Shown here piece after piece: positions 27,835 to 38,726 of a stretch of 64,000 nucleotides of DNA. Where the stretch lies: positions 1 to 64,000 of the forward strand of contig NZ_SMAF01000003.1 of assembly GCF_004343305.1 (NCBI RefSeq), read 5' to 3'. The notes beneath the pieces are model-generated. The model ran no database searches and was not told the origin of the DNA. It saw nothing but the letters and a program-made list of their open reading frames with translations. Origin of the DNA: Pseudofulvimonas gallinarii. GTDB lineage: Bacteria; Pseudomonadota; Gammaproteobacteria; Xanthomonadales; UBA2363. Position numbers and translations under genes: made by a program. Each line of letters opens with the position of its first letter. Position 1 is the stretch's first letter.

Positions 27835-27881
27835 TTGACTGGAAAATACCTGACCGGCCCCATAAACTATGGGGTTCTTTT
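27835..27881 (+). promoter_or_regulatory. rpoD promoter or attenuator: -35-like box and hairpin
   Basis: TTGACT (27835-27840) is followed after 17 bases by CCCCATAAA (27858-27866), which fits a sigma-32-type -10. The same bases form a perfect 7-bp inverted repeat CCCCATA/TATGGGG with a 3-base loop (27858-27874), followed by TTCTTTT, which is terminator-like. It lies 32 bases before the rpoD ATG. Whether it starts transcription or attenuates read-through from dtd cannot be decided from sequence. Confidence 0.45.
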
Positions 27882-27906
27882 CGCCCGCCGTTCGCGCGAG
27901 GAATTC

Positions 27907-29751
<1,845 letters not shown>

Positions 29752-29774
29752 TCCTGTCCAGGAACGGTCCGACA

Positions 29775-29805
29775 CGGAAAACCCCGCCTTGCGCGGGGTT
29801 TTCCG
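29775..29805 (+). terminator. rpoD intrinsic terminator
   Basis: A perfect 13-bp stem (29775-29787 with 29793-29805, 5-base loop) has a GC core flanked by AAAA on the left and TTTT on the right, 24 bases after the rpoD stop. The symmetry means it could work on both strands. Confidence 0.85.
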
Positions 29806-30048
29806 TCTGCGGCATCGGCGGCCGTGAGCAAGCGTGGGCATCCGGGTATCCGGTCGCCTGGGCCGCCGCCCACGTTGCCGAACAGCCCCCACGTTGCGGT
29901 GGATCGCGTTGCATGTACCGGGTGCGCGTGGCAGGGTAATCGCCAATGATCCGGACGTGTCCCGGGCGGGCCTCCGCGTCGCCGCGTCGTGGCCGTTACG
30001 CCTGCCGTTCTGTCAAACTACGATCAAATTCCTACTTGGAGTCATCCG

Positions 30049-30672
30049 ATGCGTATTGCTGTTCTGCTCCCGTTGTCCCTCGCCAGTCTTGGACTTGCCG
30101 GGACGTTGTCCGCGCAGCAGGTGCCGGCGGAAAAGCCGCAGATCAACCGCGTCACCGTCGAACTGGCATCGGCCAGCGGGCAGCGCGCGACCGGCACGAT
30201 CGTCCTGTCGCCGGACAACCACGGCCTGCATCTGACCGGCACCGTGCGTGGCCTGAAGGCGAACAGCGAACACGGCTTCCACGTCCATGAAAACGGCGAC
30301 TGCAGTGCCGCCGACGCCAGCAGCGCCGGCGCGCACTTCAACCCGGCAGGCAGTGACCACGGCCGCCACGGCCAGGGCGCGCATCACGCCGGCGACCTGC
30401 CCAACATCAAGGCCAATGCCCAGGGCGAGGCGACGGTCGACCTTCATGTAACCGGGCTCACGCTGGGTGATGGCGGCCGTTTCGACATCCTCGATCGCGC
30501 CCTGGTCGTCCACGCCGACGCCGACGACTACACCTCCCAGCCGGCCGGCAACGCCGGCAGCCGCATCGCCTGTGGCGTGATCACCCGTCCGGAGCCGCCG
30601 CAGCTGCCGGCGCCGCCGGCGACCGAAGGCGAGGAAGCAGCGGAAACCACCGCGGACACGCCGGCCAACTGA
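30049..30672 (+). CDS. sodC: Cu/Zn superoxide dismutase, periplasmic
   Basis: This enzyme dismutates superoxide in the periplasm. A signal peptide (about 1-22, cleaved near LSAQQ) precedes the fold with copper ligands in HGFHVHENGDCS, zinc ligands in GAHFNPAGSDHGRHGQGAHHAGDLPN, and HADADDYTSQPAGNAG with the terminal RIACGVI. The start is the second ATG, at 30049, which gives a proper signal peptide. The C-terminus carries an unusual Pro/Glu/Ala-rich tail of about 25 residues past the fold. Confidence 0.92.
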   Translation: MRIAVLLPLSLASLGLAGTLSAQQVPAEKPQINRVTVELASASGQRATGTIVLSPDNHGLHLTGTVRGLKANSEHGFHVHENGDCSAADASSAGAHFNPAGSDHGRHGQGAHHAGDLPNIKANAQGEATVDLHVTGLTLGDGGRFDILDRALVVHADADDYTSQPAGNAGSRIACGVITRPEPPQLPAPPATEGEEAAETTADTPAN

Positions 30673-30719
30673 GGTCGCCGCCCGATCGGGCGCCGGACCG
30701 GCAGCAAGCGGCCCGGCGT

Positions 30720-31793
30720 CTAGGAGGCCGGTTGCGCGAACAGATCCGACTGGGCGATCACTTCGTCCGGGTCGGCGAAATTGGCCAGGCCGACGCCGGC
30801 CAGCCGGTAGCGCGTCGATGCCGGCAGGTCCACCCGGTCGCGCAGGTCCAGCGCGATGCGGACCACGGCCTCCAGGCTGACAGGCGGACTCGCCGGCGTC
30901 AGGCTGCGCGTCAGGACGCGGAAGTCGGCCGTCTTCAGTTTCAGGACTACCGTGCGTGCGATGCGCGACTCGCGCCGGCCTGCCGTCCAGGTTTTCTCCG
31001 CCAGCCGGCGCAGATGCGGCTCCAGCGCCGTCAACGGCAGGTCATCGGCAAACGTGTCTTCGCTGGACACGGACAAGGTCGGCCGTTGCGGTTGTACCGC
31101 ATTGTGGTCAATGCCGCGTGACAGTTCGTGCAGGCGGCGGCCCCAGCGCCCGAACCGTTGTTGCAGCGCTTCCAGCCCGGCCGCGCGCAACTCTCCCACG
31201 GTGCGGATGCCGAGCTTCGCCAGGCGGTCCTGCATCACCTTGCCGACCCCGGGCAGGCGTTCCACCGGCAGCGGGACCAGGAAGCTCTCGACGCGCGCAG
31301 GCCGCAGCACGAACAGGCCATCGGGCTTGTTCCAGTCCGAGGCGATCTTGGCGAGGAACTTGTTTGGCGCGACGCCGGCCGAGGCGGTCAGCGACAGTTC
31401 CCCGCGCACCGCTGTGCGGATGGCTTCGGCGACGGCCGTCGCCGTCGGCAGGCCGCCACGATGCTGGCTGACATCCAGGTAGGCCTCGTCCAGGGACAGC
31501 GGTTCGACCAGTGGCGTGTAACGCTCCATGATCGCGCGTACCTGTCTCGACACCGCCTTGTAGCGCGTGAAATCCGGTGGCACGAACACCGCATCCGGAC
31601 AGAGCCGTTCGGCGCGCACGGCCGGCATCGCCGAGCGCACGCCGAAGCGCCGCGCTTCATAGCTGGCCGCGCACACCACCGAGCGGCGCCCGCGCCAGGC
31701 CACGACCACGGGACGCCCGCGCAGCGCTGGATCATCGCGCTGCTCGACCGAGGCGTAGAACGCATCCATGTCGATGTGGACGATCCGGCGCAT
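30720..31793 (-). CDS. dinB: DNA polymerase IV
   Basis: This Y-family translesion polymerase has catalytic motifs VHIDMDAFYASVEQ and LSLDEAYLDVS, the SYEARRFGVRSAM steric-gate region, a helix-hairpin-helix thumb segment (LPGVGKVMQDRLAKLGI) and a little-finger domain with TFADDLP. The ATG giving MRRIVHIDMD is chosen (357 aa) over one 12 codons upstream. No beta-clamp motif is certain, though the C-terminal SDLFAQPAS may serve. Confidence 0.93.
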   Translation of the reverse strand: MRRIVHIDMDAFYASVEQRDDPALRGRPVVVAWRGRRSVVCAASYEARRFGVRSAMPAVRAERLCPDAVFVPPDFTRYKAVSRQVRAIMERYTPLVEPLSLDEAYLDVSQHRGGLPTATAVAEAIRTAVRGELSLTASAGVAPNKFLAKIASDWNKPDGLFVLRPARVESFLVPLPVERLPGVGKVMQDRLAKLGIRTVGELRAAGLEALQQRFGRWGRRLHELSRGIDHNAVQPQRPTLSVSSEDTFADDLPLTALEPHLRRLAEKTWTAGRRESRIARTVVLKLKTADFRVLTRSLTPASPPVSLEAVVRIALDLRDRVDLPASTRYRLAGVGLANFADPDEVIAQSDLFAQPAS

Positions 31794-31947
31794 TGTTTCC
31801 GTGGCGGCAGCTTGCGCCGGTGGAATCACCGGCGCGGCGTCGTTTTACCACGGCCGCGGCGGGGGCTTGAGCCGCGGCGGCCCGATGCGCTGTGCCTGCA
31901 GGTGGTTCCACGGACGGATCCGGACACCGGATCCCCGCTGCGCGCGG

Positions 31948-32193
31948 TCAGTGGCCGGGAAGCAGCGAGGTCCCGCGTTGAACGCGCTGCCTGCGTCCGC
32001 GTGTCGCGGCGCGCCGCTGACGTGACGGCCCGCGCGTGGCGATTTCGGATTGCAGCTCGCGCAGCGCCCAGCGCAGGTCGGGATCGTCCGGCGTCATTGC
32101 CAGTTCGCGATGCAGGCGGAGGGCGAAGTCCTGCGCCTGCATCCGGCGCAGTTCACTGCGAAGCGTGTCGAGAACATTCATGGCGGCGTCCAC
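31948..32193 (-). CDS. Small hypothetical protein
   Basis: This possible 81-residue protein (or 77 from a second ATG) is not recognised. It is charged and helical at first (VLDTLRSELRRMQAQDFALR), with an Arg-rich C-terminal third. It fills the gap between cysK and dinB on the same strand, and its amphipathic helix argues for a real gene, but its only supports are frame and position. Confidence 0.35.
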   Translation of the reverse strand: MDAAMNVLDTLRSELRRMQAQDFALRLHRELAMTPDDPDLRWALRELQSEIATRGPSRQRRAATRGRRQRVQRGTSLLPGH

Positions 32194-32297
32194 GGGCTAA
32201 CCTGCCCGCGGCAAGCCTGCGCCCGCCGTCGGCCGGCGGCTATCGGAAAATTCCGGTTCCGCCGGCGGAATTCCGCCGCGGGCCGGAGGCGGTCGGC

Positions 32298-33263
32298 TCA
32301 ACCGCTCTCCAGCGATGCCAGCCACTCGTCGTCCGAGCCGTCGTTGACGCCCTCGAACAGGAAGGTGGACAGGTAGCGCTCGCCGGTGTCGGGCAGCATC
32401 GCCAGCAGGACGGAGCCGGCCTCGGCGCGCTCGGCGATCTGCAGGGCGGCCGCCACGGTGGCCCCGGCGGAGATGCCGACGAACAGGCCTTCCTCGGCAG
32501 CGAGGCGACGCGCTGTATCGCGCGCAAGGGTCTCGTCGATGGCCAGGTTCTCGTCGAAGATCGAGCGGTCGAGCACAGCGGGCACGAAATCGGGCGTCCA
32601 GCCCTGGATCTTGTGCGGCGACCAGCCCTGGCCGGCCAGCAGCGCGGCCTGGACCGGCTCGCAGGTGGCGATGCGCAGGTCCGGGCGCGCGGCCTTGAGC
32701 ACGCGGCCGGCACCGCTGAGCGTGCCGCCGGTGCCCCAGCCGCTGATGAACCAGTCAAGGCGCCGGCCGGCGAAATCGCGCAGGATCTCCGGACCGGTGG
32801 TCGCGGCGTGGAAGTCCGGGTTGGCCGTGTTCTCGAACTGCCGGGCCAGGAACCAGCCGTGCCTCTTCGCCAGCTCTTCGGCCTTGCGGACCATGCCGGA
32901 GCCGCGCTCCGCGGCCGGGGTCAGGATGACGCGGGCGCCATAGGCACGCATCAGCTTGCGACGCTCGATCGAGAAGGATTCCGCCATCGTTGCCACGAAG
33001 CGGTAGCCGCGGGCCGCACAGAGCATGGCCAGCGCGATGCCGGTATTGCCGCTGGTCGCTTCGATGACGGTGTCGCCCGGTTTCAGCAGGCCCTTGCGCT
33101 CGGCATCGAGGATGATCGCCAGTGCCAGGCGATCCTTGACCGAGGCGCCGGGATTGAAGGATTCGACTTTCGCGTAGAGGTCGACATGCGCGGGGCCGAT
33201 CCGGTTCAGGCGCACGATCGGGGTATTGCCGATGGTCGAGGTGATATCGTCGTGAAGGCTCAT
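32298..33263 (-). CDS. cysK: Cysteine synthase (O-acetylserine sulfhydrylase)
   Basis: This fold-type II PLP enzyme makes cysteine from O-acetylserine and sulfide. The Schiff-base Lys43 is in GASVKDRLAL, the substrate loop is TSGNTGIALAM, and the phosphate-binding GWGTGGTLSGAGRV and the FVGISAGA serine motif are present. The 321-aa length and the RQFENTANP segment favour the CysK branch. CysM cannot be fully excluded because of the SVKDR form. Confidence 0.9.
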   Translation of the reverse strand: MSLHDDITSTIGNTPIVRLNRIGPAHVDLYAKVESFNPGASVKDRLALAIILDAERKGLLKPGDTVIEATSGNTGIALAMLCAARGYRFVATMAESFSIERRKLMRAYGARVILTPAAERGSGMVRKAEELAKRHGWFLARQFENTANPDFHAATTGPEILRDFAGRRLDWFISGWGTGGTLSGAGRVLKAARPDLRIATCEPVQAALLAGQGWSPHKIQGWTPDFVPAVLDRSIFDENLAIDETLARDTARRLAAEEGLFVGISAGATVAAALQIAERAEAGSVLLAMLPDTGERYLSTFLFEGVNDGSDDEWLASLESG

Positions 33264-33560
33264 GCGGGGCTCCGTGCAGGCGGGAGGAAAGAGCCCGGAT
33301 CAGCGATCGGGCCGATGCTGGCCGGGTGTTGCCGTTGGCACGATCAAAGCGTCCGGCAACCGCCACAGCCTAGCGGCAGTCGCGCCCGCCGTGCATGAGG
33401 ACGCGTCGGGTGTCAAGCGACGTCGGGATGGCCGCCAGCAGCGGGGCGCGTCGCCGGCCCTGGGTGGCGGGTCGGTAGGAAGTCGAATGGTGCCGGCCTT
33501 CCGGGGTTCGACCACAGGCCGACACCGCCGGAGGGCGCGAAGCTCAGGCCGCCAAGCGCA

Positions 33561-34556
33561 TCAGGCGCCAGAAAAGCTGCCGTCGATCTCGAGCAGCAGC
33601 TCGCTGCGGCAGATGTCACCCTGCAGGAACACCACCTGCTCGGGCAGCAGCCCGGCGCTGTCGAGGACGGCGCGCAACACCGGCGCATCCTCGCGATGGC
33701 GGACGTAGGCCTTGAGGCAGGCGCCACGGCCGCGAAGACGGTCGCCCAGTCCTGCCGTCTGCACAAGCGTGTCGAGGTTGCGCAGCGTTTCCGCTGACTG
33801 CGCGGCAGCGTCGCCGACATGCGCGGTGGCATGGCCGACGACGCTCGCCGTGCCCGAGATCAGCAGCGTCGGCGGCTGCGTGTCCACACGCATGGCGCGC
33901 GCGAAACTCGGCGGCACCGGGCCGTACTGGCGCGGATAGCGGTAGGCACTCACCTGGCGCGGGTTCTCGACCGGATGGGCGGACCGGCGCGCGGCAAGCG
34001 CGTAGACGAACAGGTCGCCGTCCTTCACCAGATGGCCGATGGCGGTCGCCGCCGGCAGCCGTTCCGCCGGCCAGGCGCCCATGCCGCGGGTGCGACCGAT
34101 GGAAAAACGGCGGTAGCGCTCGGCGTCGCCATCACCCTCGTTGATCGCGGCCAGGTAGTTCCAGGCCCGAAGCAGGTGCGGATAGTCGTGCCGGCGCACG
34201 CCTTCCAGCAGGCGACGGTAGGCATAGTCGGCCGCACCTTCGGGTCCGTCGTGCCGCGACTCGTCGACGCGCATCGACAGGAACAGGTAACCGCCGCCTT
34301 CCGACCACGCCATGTCGCCATCGCGGCCGTGGCTGACCTCGCCCTCGACACGCCACACCTCGCGGGGCGCGACGCTGCCGTCGAGGGTATCCAGCGGCAC
34401 CACGACTTCACGCGGATCAGCGCCCGCGGCGTGCGATCCGAAGCCGATGACAGCCAGCACGTCATGGCCGGACACGGGCACGGACGCGGGCGCGGTTTCA
34501 TAGCCGACCTTCAAGGTCGGTGCGCATCCGGATGGGAAAGCCTGCACGACCGCCAT
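33561..34556 (-). CDS. xanB2: XanB2-like chorismatase (3-/4-hydroxybenzoate synthase)
   Basis: This 331-aa protein resembles chorismatases of the XanB2/Hyg5/FkbO group, with a RidA-like C-terminal half. XanB2 of Xanthomonas converts chorismate to 3-hydroxybenzoate (pigment starter) and 4-hydroxybenzoate (ubiquinone precursor). Family-like segments are SEGGGYLFLSMRVDE, LLRAWNYLAAINEGDGDAERYR, the GRTRGMGAWP run, and SYRYP-type YRYPRQYGP with LLISGTASVVGHATAHVGD. It is coupled by an ATGA overlap to the FAD oxidoreductase upstream. It marks one edge of the pigment locus and supports the aryl-polyene assignment. Confidence 0.85.
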   Translation of the reverse strand: MAVVQAFPSGCAPTLKVGYETAPASVPVSGHDVLAVIGFGSHAAGADPREVVVPLDTLDGSVAPREVWRVEGEVSHGRDGDMAWSEGGGYLFLSMRVDESRHDGPEGAADYAYRRLLEGVRRHDYPHLLRAWNYLAAINEGDGDAERYRRFSIGRTRGMGAWPAERLPAATAIGHLVKDGDLFVYALAARRSAHPVENPRQVSAYRYPRQYGPVPPSFARAMRVDTQPPTLLISGTASVVGHATAHVGDAAAQSAETLRNLDTLVQTAGLGDRLRGRGACLKAYVRHREDAPVLRAVLDSAGLLPEQVVFLQGDICRSELLLEIDGSFSGA

Positions 34557-35875
34557 CAGTGGCGGTCCTGGGCGGTGTTGCCGCCACTGAACTCGACGCG
34601 CGCCTGGCGCCGGCGGTGGCGCAGGTCGCGCACATGTCGCGGCAGGTTCATCAGGCCGGCGACGGCGAAGACCATCTTGAACAGGTGCAGTTTGCGGCGT
34701 ACGCGGCCGCCATCGTAGACGTCGCCGGCCAGCAGCGAGATCACGCCGCGATCCAGGTCCCAGGGTGGGCTGTCGTGCGCGAACAGCTGGCGCAACGTGT
34801 TGGAATTGAAGCGGTAGACGAACCAGGCGAAGGTCCGCAGGCCGCGGTTCACCCGTCGCGCATACGCCCGCTGCAGTGCCGACTCGCGGCCCGGCTCACG
34901 CAGCACGGTGTCCACCAGCTTCGCCGCGCGCGCGCCGCTGTCCATCGCCAGGTGCACGCCGGAAGAGAAGATGGGGTCGAGGAAGGCGTAGGCGTCGCCG
35001 GCCATGATCCAGTGCCGGCCGCAGGTCGCGGTGCACTGGTAGCTGTAGTTGCCGGTAACGTGGGTCGGCGAGCACCGGGTCGCCGCTCGCATGCGTTGCG
35101 CCGCCTCCGGAATCCGCTGCAGCGTCTCGAGCAGGAATTGCCCGGCGTCGCCGCGACGCTGCTTGAGATACTCGGGCCAGCACACGCAGCCCACGCTCAT
35201 CACGTCATCGGGCAGCGGGATCATCCAGGCCCAGCCGAACTCGAAGCGGTAGATGCTGATGTTGCCGGCATCCTCGCCCTGTCGACGTTCGACGCCGTGG
35301 AAGTGCGCGAAGATGGCCGCGCTCTGGTGTTTCGGATTCTTCCGCTTGATCTTCAGGGCGTTGCCCATGAAGGTCTCGCGACCGCTGGCATCGACCAGGT
35401 AGCGGGCACGGATTTCCAACGTGCCGTGCTCGCCCGTGGCAAAGGCGCGGACGCCATCGGGCAGCAGCTCGACGTTGTCGATGCGCAGGCCTTCACGACT
35501 GTCAGCGCCACTTTCGCGCGCATGCCGGAACAGCATCGCGTCGAAGTCCTCGCGCTTGACCTGGAAGGCATAAGGCGGGGTATCGCCGAGCGCGCGCCGG
35601 AAGCGGAACACGTTCGGCTGCGAGCCGGCACCCGGGAAATCGGCGCCCAGTTTCAGTACGCCCAGTTCGCGCACCTTGTCGAGCACGCCGAGCTCCTCAA
35701 GCAGCGGCACGTTGGCCGGCAGCAGCGATTCGCCGATGTGGAAGCGCGGGTGCCGGTCCATTTCCGCCTGCAGCACATGCCAGCCGCGACGCGCGAGCAG
35801 GGTGGCGGCGGTCGATCCGGCGGGGCCGCCGCCGATCACCAGCACATCGCACTTCTCTTCGACTGCCTCCTGCAT
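34556..35875 (-). CDS. Halogenase-like FAD-dependent oxidoreductase (pigment locus)
   Basis: This flavoprotein of 439 aa has the FAD site VLVIGGGPAGSTAA at 11-24 and the halogenase-type WAWMIP at 215-220, plus the second FAD motif MAGDAYAFLDPIFSSGVHLA. At the place of the catalytic lysine of tryptophan halogenases it has FHIGESLLP, with His46 rather than Lys. It may be an oxygenase or a divergent halogenase acting on the carrier-bound aryl polyene. The ATG at 35875 leaves room for a divergent promoter with the ACP operon. Confidence 0.78.
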   Translation of the reverse strand: MQEAVEEKCDVLVIGGGPAGSTAATLLARRGWHVLQAEMDRHPRFHIGESLLPANVPLLEELGVLDKVRELGVLKLGADFPGAGSQPNVFRFRRALGDTPPYAFQVKREDFDAMLFRHARESGADSREGLRIDNVELLPDGVRAFATGEHGTLEIRARYLVDASGRETFMGNALKIKRKNPKHQSAAIFAHFHGVERRQGEDAGNISIYRFEFGWAWMIPLPDDVMSVGCVCWPEYLKQRRGDAGQFLLETLQRIPEAAQRMRAATRCSPTHVTGNYSYQCTATCGRHWIMAGDAYAFLDPIFSSGVHLAMDSGARAAKLVDTVLREPGRESALQRAYARRVNRGLRTFAWFVYRFNSNTLRQLFAHDSPPWDLDRGVISLLAGDVYDGGRVRRKLHLFKMVFAVAGLMNLPRHVRDLRHRRRQARVEFSGGNTAQDRH

Positions 35876-35993
35876 TGCCAGTGCTGCCGGGGTCCTTGAG
35901 GGGTGCGTATGATACACTTCCAGCGCTGTATCCCGCCTCGCGGACGCCGGGGTCGGAACCCACATCCACGATCCGGAAGGACCCGAGTCAGCC
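35876..35993. promoter_or_regulatory. Divergent control region of the pigment units
   Basis: This 118-base region separates the divergent starts of the FAD oxidoreductase and the ACP gene. TATGAT at 35908-35913 is a good -10 candidate for the ACP operon but has no clear -35. GGAAGG at 35975-35980 is the ACP ribosome-binding site. Confidence 0.4.
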
Positions 35994-36263
35994 ATGAGCC
36001 AGACCCTTCAAGCCGAGCAGGAACTTGCCGCACTGATCGTCGAAGCGCTGAACCTGGAGGGCGTCGCGCCGGATTCGATCGACCCGGAAGCGCCGCTGTT
36101 CGGTGATGGCCTTGGGCTTGATTCGATCGACGCGCTCGAGCTGGCGCTGGCGATCTCCAAGCGATACGGCTTCCAGCTGCGCTCGGACAATCCGGACAAC
36201 AAGCAGATCTTCTCCTCGCTGCGCGCGCTCTCCGCGCACGTCGAGCAGCACCGCACCGCCTGA
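35994..36263 (+). CDS. Acyl carrier protein (pigment locus)
   Basis: This 89-aa carrier protein holds the growing aryl-polyene chain on a 4'-phosphopantetheine arm. The attachment site is Ser44 in GLGLDSIDALEL. The N-terminal part is acidic, as usual for ACPs. It is the first gene of an eight-gene plus-strand operon whose members overlap or nearly abut, and its position beside xanB2 matches xanthomonadin loci. Confidence 0.9.
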   Translation: MSQTLQAEQELAALIVEALNLEGVAPDSIDPEAPLFGDGLGLDSIDALELALAISKRYGFQLRSDNPDNKQIFSSLRALSAHVEQHRTA

Positions 36264-36286
36264 CCCCGCACGCCAACGGCATCGCC

Positions 36287-36952
36287 ATGCGTGCCCTGGC
36301 GGTCCTCGCACCGGTTCTCTATTTCCTTCTTGCGCATGCCGCCACGCTGACCGGCCTGGCTTCGCTGCGCGCGGCGGCCGTGGCCGTGCTGGTCGTCCTG
36401 CTGCTTGCCATGCTGCGCGGGCGCTGGCCCCTGCAGATCGCCTTGCTGGCGGCGCTGGCGGGCTGCCTGTGGCTGGCGCCGCAACCGATGCAGCTGCTCA
36501 TGTATGCGCCGCCGGTGCTGGTTCCGCTGGTGATGTCGGCGCTGGTGGCGCGCTCGCTGTTGCCCGGACGACAGCCGCTGATCGAGCGCTTCGTCTGGCA
36601 CATGCACGGCCGCCCGGACCGGCTGAGCAACGAGCACATCCGCTACACGCGCGCGGTCACCGTGTACTGGTGCGGCGTGTTCATCGCGATGGCGACCGTC
36701 AACCTCGCGCTGGCGCTGTTCGCGCCGCCGGCGCTGTGGTCCTGGATCGCGAACATCGCCACCTACGCCATGCCGCTGCTGGCCATGCTCGCCGAATACG
36801 CCTGGCGCAAGCGCGTGTTTCCGGTGCAGCAGTACCGTGATGTCTTCGATTACCTGGGCCGGATCATCCGTCTGGGCCCGACATTTGCCGGCGAGTTCGT
36901 CCGCGATGCCCGCCGCGAGGATGCCCATGCGCCACCATCGCTTCACCCTTGA
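36287..36952 (+). CDS. Polytopic membrane protein of the aryl-polyene locus
   Basis: This 221-aa inner-membrane protein has about six hydrophobic segments (near residues 3-22, 28-45, 47-63, 69-88, 125-145 and 147-166) and the polar motif RFVWHMHGRPDRLSNEHIRY between the fourth and fifth. Proteins of this type (COG4648-like) recur in aryl-polyene and xanthomonadin clusters without an assigned reaction. It overlaps the next gene by 47 bases. Confidence 0.72.
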   Translation: MRALAVLAPVLYFLLAHAATLTGLASLRAAAVAVLVVLLLAMLRGRWPLQIALLAALAGCLWLAPQPMQLLMYAPPVLVPLVMSALVARSLLPGRQPLIERFVWHMHGRPDRLSNEHIRYTRAVTVYWCGVFIAMATVNLALALFAPPALWSWIANIATYAMPLLAMLAEYAWRKRVFPVQQYRDVFDYLGRIIRLGPTFAGEFVRDARREDAHAPPSLHP

Positions 36953-37214
36953 GCCGGACGCCGCCTGCCTTGCTGGCCATTTCCCGGGACGCCCGATCAT
37001 TCCTGGCGTCGTGCTCCTGGATGCCGCCATCGCCGCTTTCGACCTGCGCGGCCCGCTACGCATCGTGCAGGCGAAATTCCTGAAACCCTGTGCACCTTCG
37101 ACGGCCATCGACATGTATCTGGAGGAAGCGCCAGGTGGGCGCCTCGACCTGCGCATGGAGGACGAGGGGCAGACCGTCCTGCTGGCACGCATGCAGTCAG
37201 GCGCCGCGGGATGA
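36906..37214 (+). CDS. Short hotdog 3-hydroxyacyl-ACP dehydratase
   Basis: This single hotdog domain of about 100 aa resembles FabZ/FabA-type dehydratases: GHFPGRPIIPGVVLLDA contains the catalytic His region, followed by IVQAKFLKPC. It would remove water from 3-hydroxyacyl-ACP during polyene extension. Three in-frame ATGs (36906, 36921, 36927) compete as starts. It is followed by an ATGA overlap with the acyltransferase. A second, longer dehydratase gene lies later in the operon. Confidence 0.78.
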   Translation: MPAARMPMRHHRFTLEPDAACLAGHFPGRPIIPGVVLLDAAIAAFDLRGPLRIVQAKFLKPCAPSTAIDMYLEEAPGGRLDLRMEDEGQTVLLARMQSGAAG

Positions 37215-38182
37215 GTGATCCGCACTGGACCCAGCGCCCGGAAGGCGGCGGACGCTTCGCGATCTGGCTGATCCGCGGCATCGTGCTGCGCCTGGGACGG
37301 CCGCTCGGCCGCCTGCTGCTGTATCCGATCACGGCCTACTTCCTGGTGCGGCGCAGCTCGGAGCGGCGCGCGTCGCTGGCCTACCTGCGTCGGGCCCTCG
37401 GCCGCAAGCCGACGCTGCTGGATGGTGCGCGGCATGTCCATTGTTTCGCGGCGACGATCCTGGACCGCCCGCTGCTGCTGACCGACCGGCTCGACCGTTT
37501 CGATATCCGCGTGCACGGCGTCGAGACCGTGCACGAATGCATGGCGATGGGGAAGGGCGTGCTGCTGCTCGGCGCCCACCTGGGCAGCTTCGAAGTGCTG
37601 CGCGTGCTGAGCCTGCAACGACCCGATGCGCGCGTCGCCGTGCTGCTGGAGCGCAGCCAGAACCCGGCGATGACGCAGTTGCTGGAAGAATTGAATCCGC
37701 GACTGGCCGCCTCGGTGATCGACCTTGGCATGCCGTCCACCGAACTGATGCTGCGCATCAAGGAAGAAGCCGAGCAGGGCGCCCTGATCGGCGTGCTGGG
37801 CGATCGCCGGCGTGCCGGCGAGCCGGGCGTGCCGGTACCGTTCCTGGGCGAACAGGCGTGGTTTCCGGTGGCGCCCTACCTGATGGCCTCCGTGCTCAAG
37901 CTGCCGGTCTGCCTGTGCTTCGGCCTGTACCGCGGCGGGCGCCGCTACGACCTGCATTTCGAGCTGTTCGCCGAGCGCATCGACCTGCCGCGCGGCGACC
38001 GCCGGGCGGCGTTGCAGGACCATGTTCAGCGCTACGCCAGCCGCTTGCAGCATTATGTCCGCGAGGCACCGTACAACTGGTTCAACTTCTACGATTTCTG
38101 GATCGATGATGCGCCCAGTCTTTCTTATCGCCGCACTGCTGTTGCTGTCGACGCCGGCGCCAGCGCCGGCCGCCGACCTTGA
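37211..38182 (+). CDS. LpxL-family acyltransferase (pigment locus)
   Basis: This 323-aa membrane-associated acyltransferase is of the lipid A acyltransferase superfamily. The catalytic motif is GAHLGSFEVLRVL (HxxxxE) near residue 122, with GVLGDRRRAGEPGVPVPFLG and the terminal YNWFNFYDFW typical of the pigment-cluster subgroup. It probably transfers the aryl polyene from ACP to a lipid or glycerol-type carrier, as proposed for xanthomonadin and aryl-polyene loci. It overlaps the LolA-like gene by 74 bases. Confidence 0.83.
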   Translation: MSDPHWTQRPEGGGRFAIWLIRGIVLRLGRPLGRLLLYPITAYFLVRRSSERRASLAYLRRALGRKPTLLDGARHVHCFAATILDRPLLLTDRLDRFDIRVHGVETVHECMAMGKGVLLLGAHLGSFEVLRVLSLQRPDARVAVLLERSQNPAMTQLLEELNPRLAASVIDLGMPSTELMLRIKEEAEQGALIGVLGDRRRAGEPGVPVPFLGEQAWFPVAPYLMASVLKLPVCLCFGLYRGGRRYDLHFELFAERIDLPRGDRRAALQDHVQRYASRLQHYVREAPYNWFNFYDFWIDDAPSLSYRRTAVAVDAGASAGRRP

Positions 38183-38726
38183 TGCCCTGCTGGCCGCGCT
38201 GCGGCAGCCGCCGCCGCTGAGCCAGCCGTTCCAGGAAGTCCGTTTCCGGCGCGCGCTGAAGGCGCCACTGGTGACGTCCGGCACGCTGGCCTGGCTGGGC
38301 GGTCTGGAGTTCGAGCGGCGCATCGAAACGCCCTATCGGGAAACGGGCGTGGTCAGCGGCCGCACGCTGGTCGTGCGTCGCGACCGGGGTGCCGAACGCA
38401 TCATTCCGCTGGCGCGCGCGCCGGAACTGCAAGTGCTTTTCGGTGGCCTGTCGGCGCTCTTCGGTGGTGATGTCCAGGCGCTGCGCGAGGCCTTCGAGAT
38501 CGAGCTCGAAGGCGGGGAGACCTGGCGGCTGCTGTTGCGGCCCCGGCAGCCGGCGCTGCAGGCGCGCGTGGCACAACTCGAGCTGCGCGGCAGTGGCGGT
38601 GAAGCGCGCTGCCTGGTGCTCCAGCAGGAAGGCGCCGACACGCTGACCGTCTTCACCGACCAGCCATTGGACCTGGCCGCGGGCGACTTCGCGGCCGTCG
38701 TCGACGGCCAATGCCCGCAGCCATGA
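38109..38726 (+). CDS. LolA-like periplasmic lipid-carrier protein
   Basis: This 205-aa exported protein has a clear signal peptide (RPVFLIAALLLLSTPAPAPA, cleaved near APAAD). The rest is a LolA/LolB-like half-barrel (SQPFQEVRFRRALKAPLVTSG, then alternating beta strands). In aryl-polyene loci such proteins are thought to shuttle the lipidated pigment across the periplasm. Two adjacent ATGs (38106, 38109) are possible. It overlaps the following exporter gene. Confidence 0.8.
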   Translation: MRPVFLIAALLLLSTPAPAPAADLDALLAALRQPPPLSQPFQEVRFRRALKAPLVTSGTLAWLGGLEFERRIETPYRETGVVSGRTLVVRRDRGAERIIPLARAPELQVLFGGLSALFGGDVQALREAFEIELEGGETWRLLLRPRQPALQARVAQLELRGSGGEARCLVLQQEGADTLTVFTDQPLDLAAGDFAAVVDGQCPQP

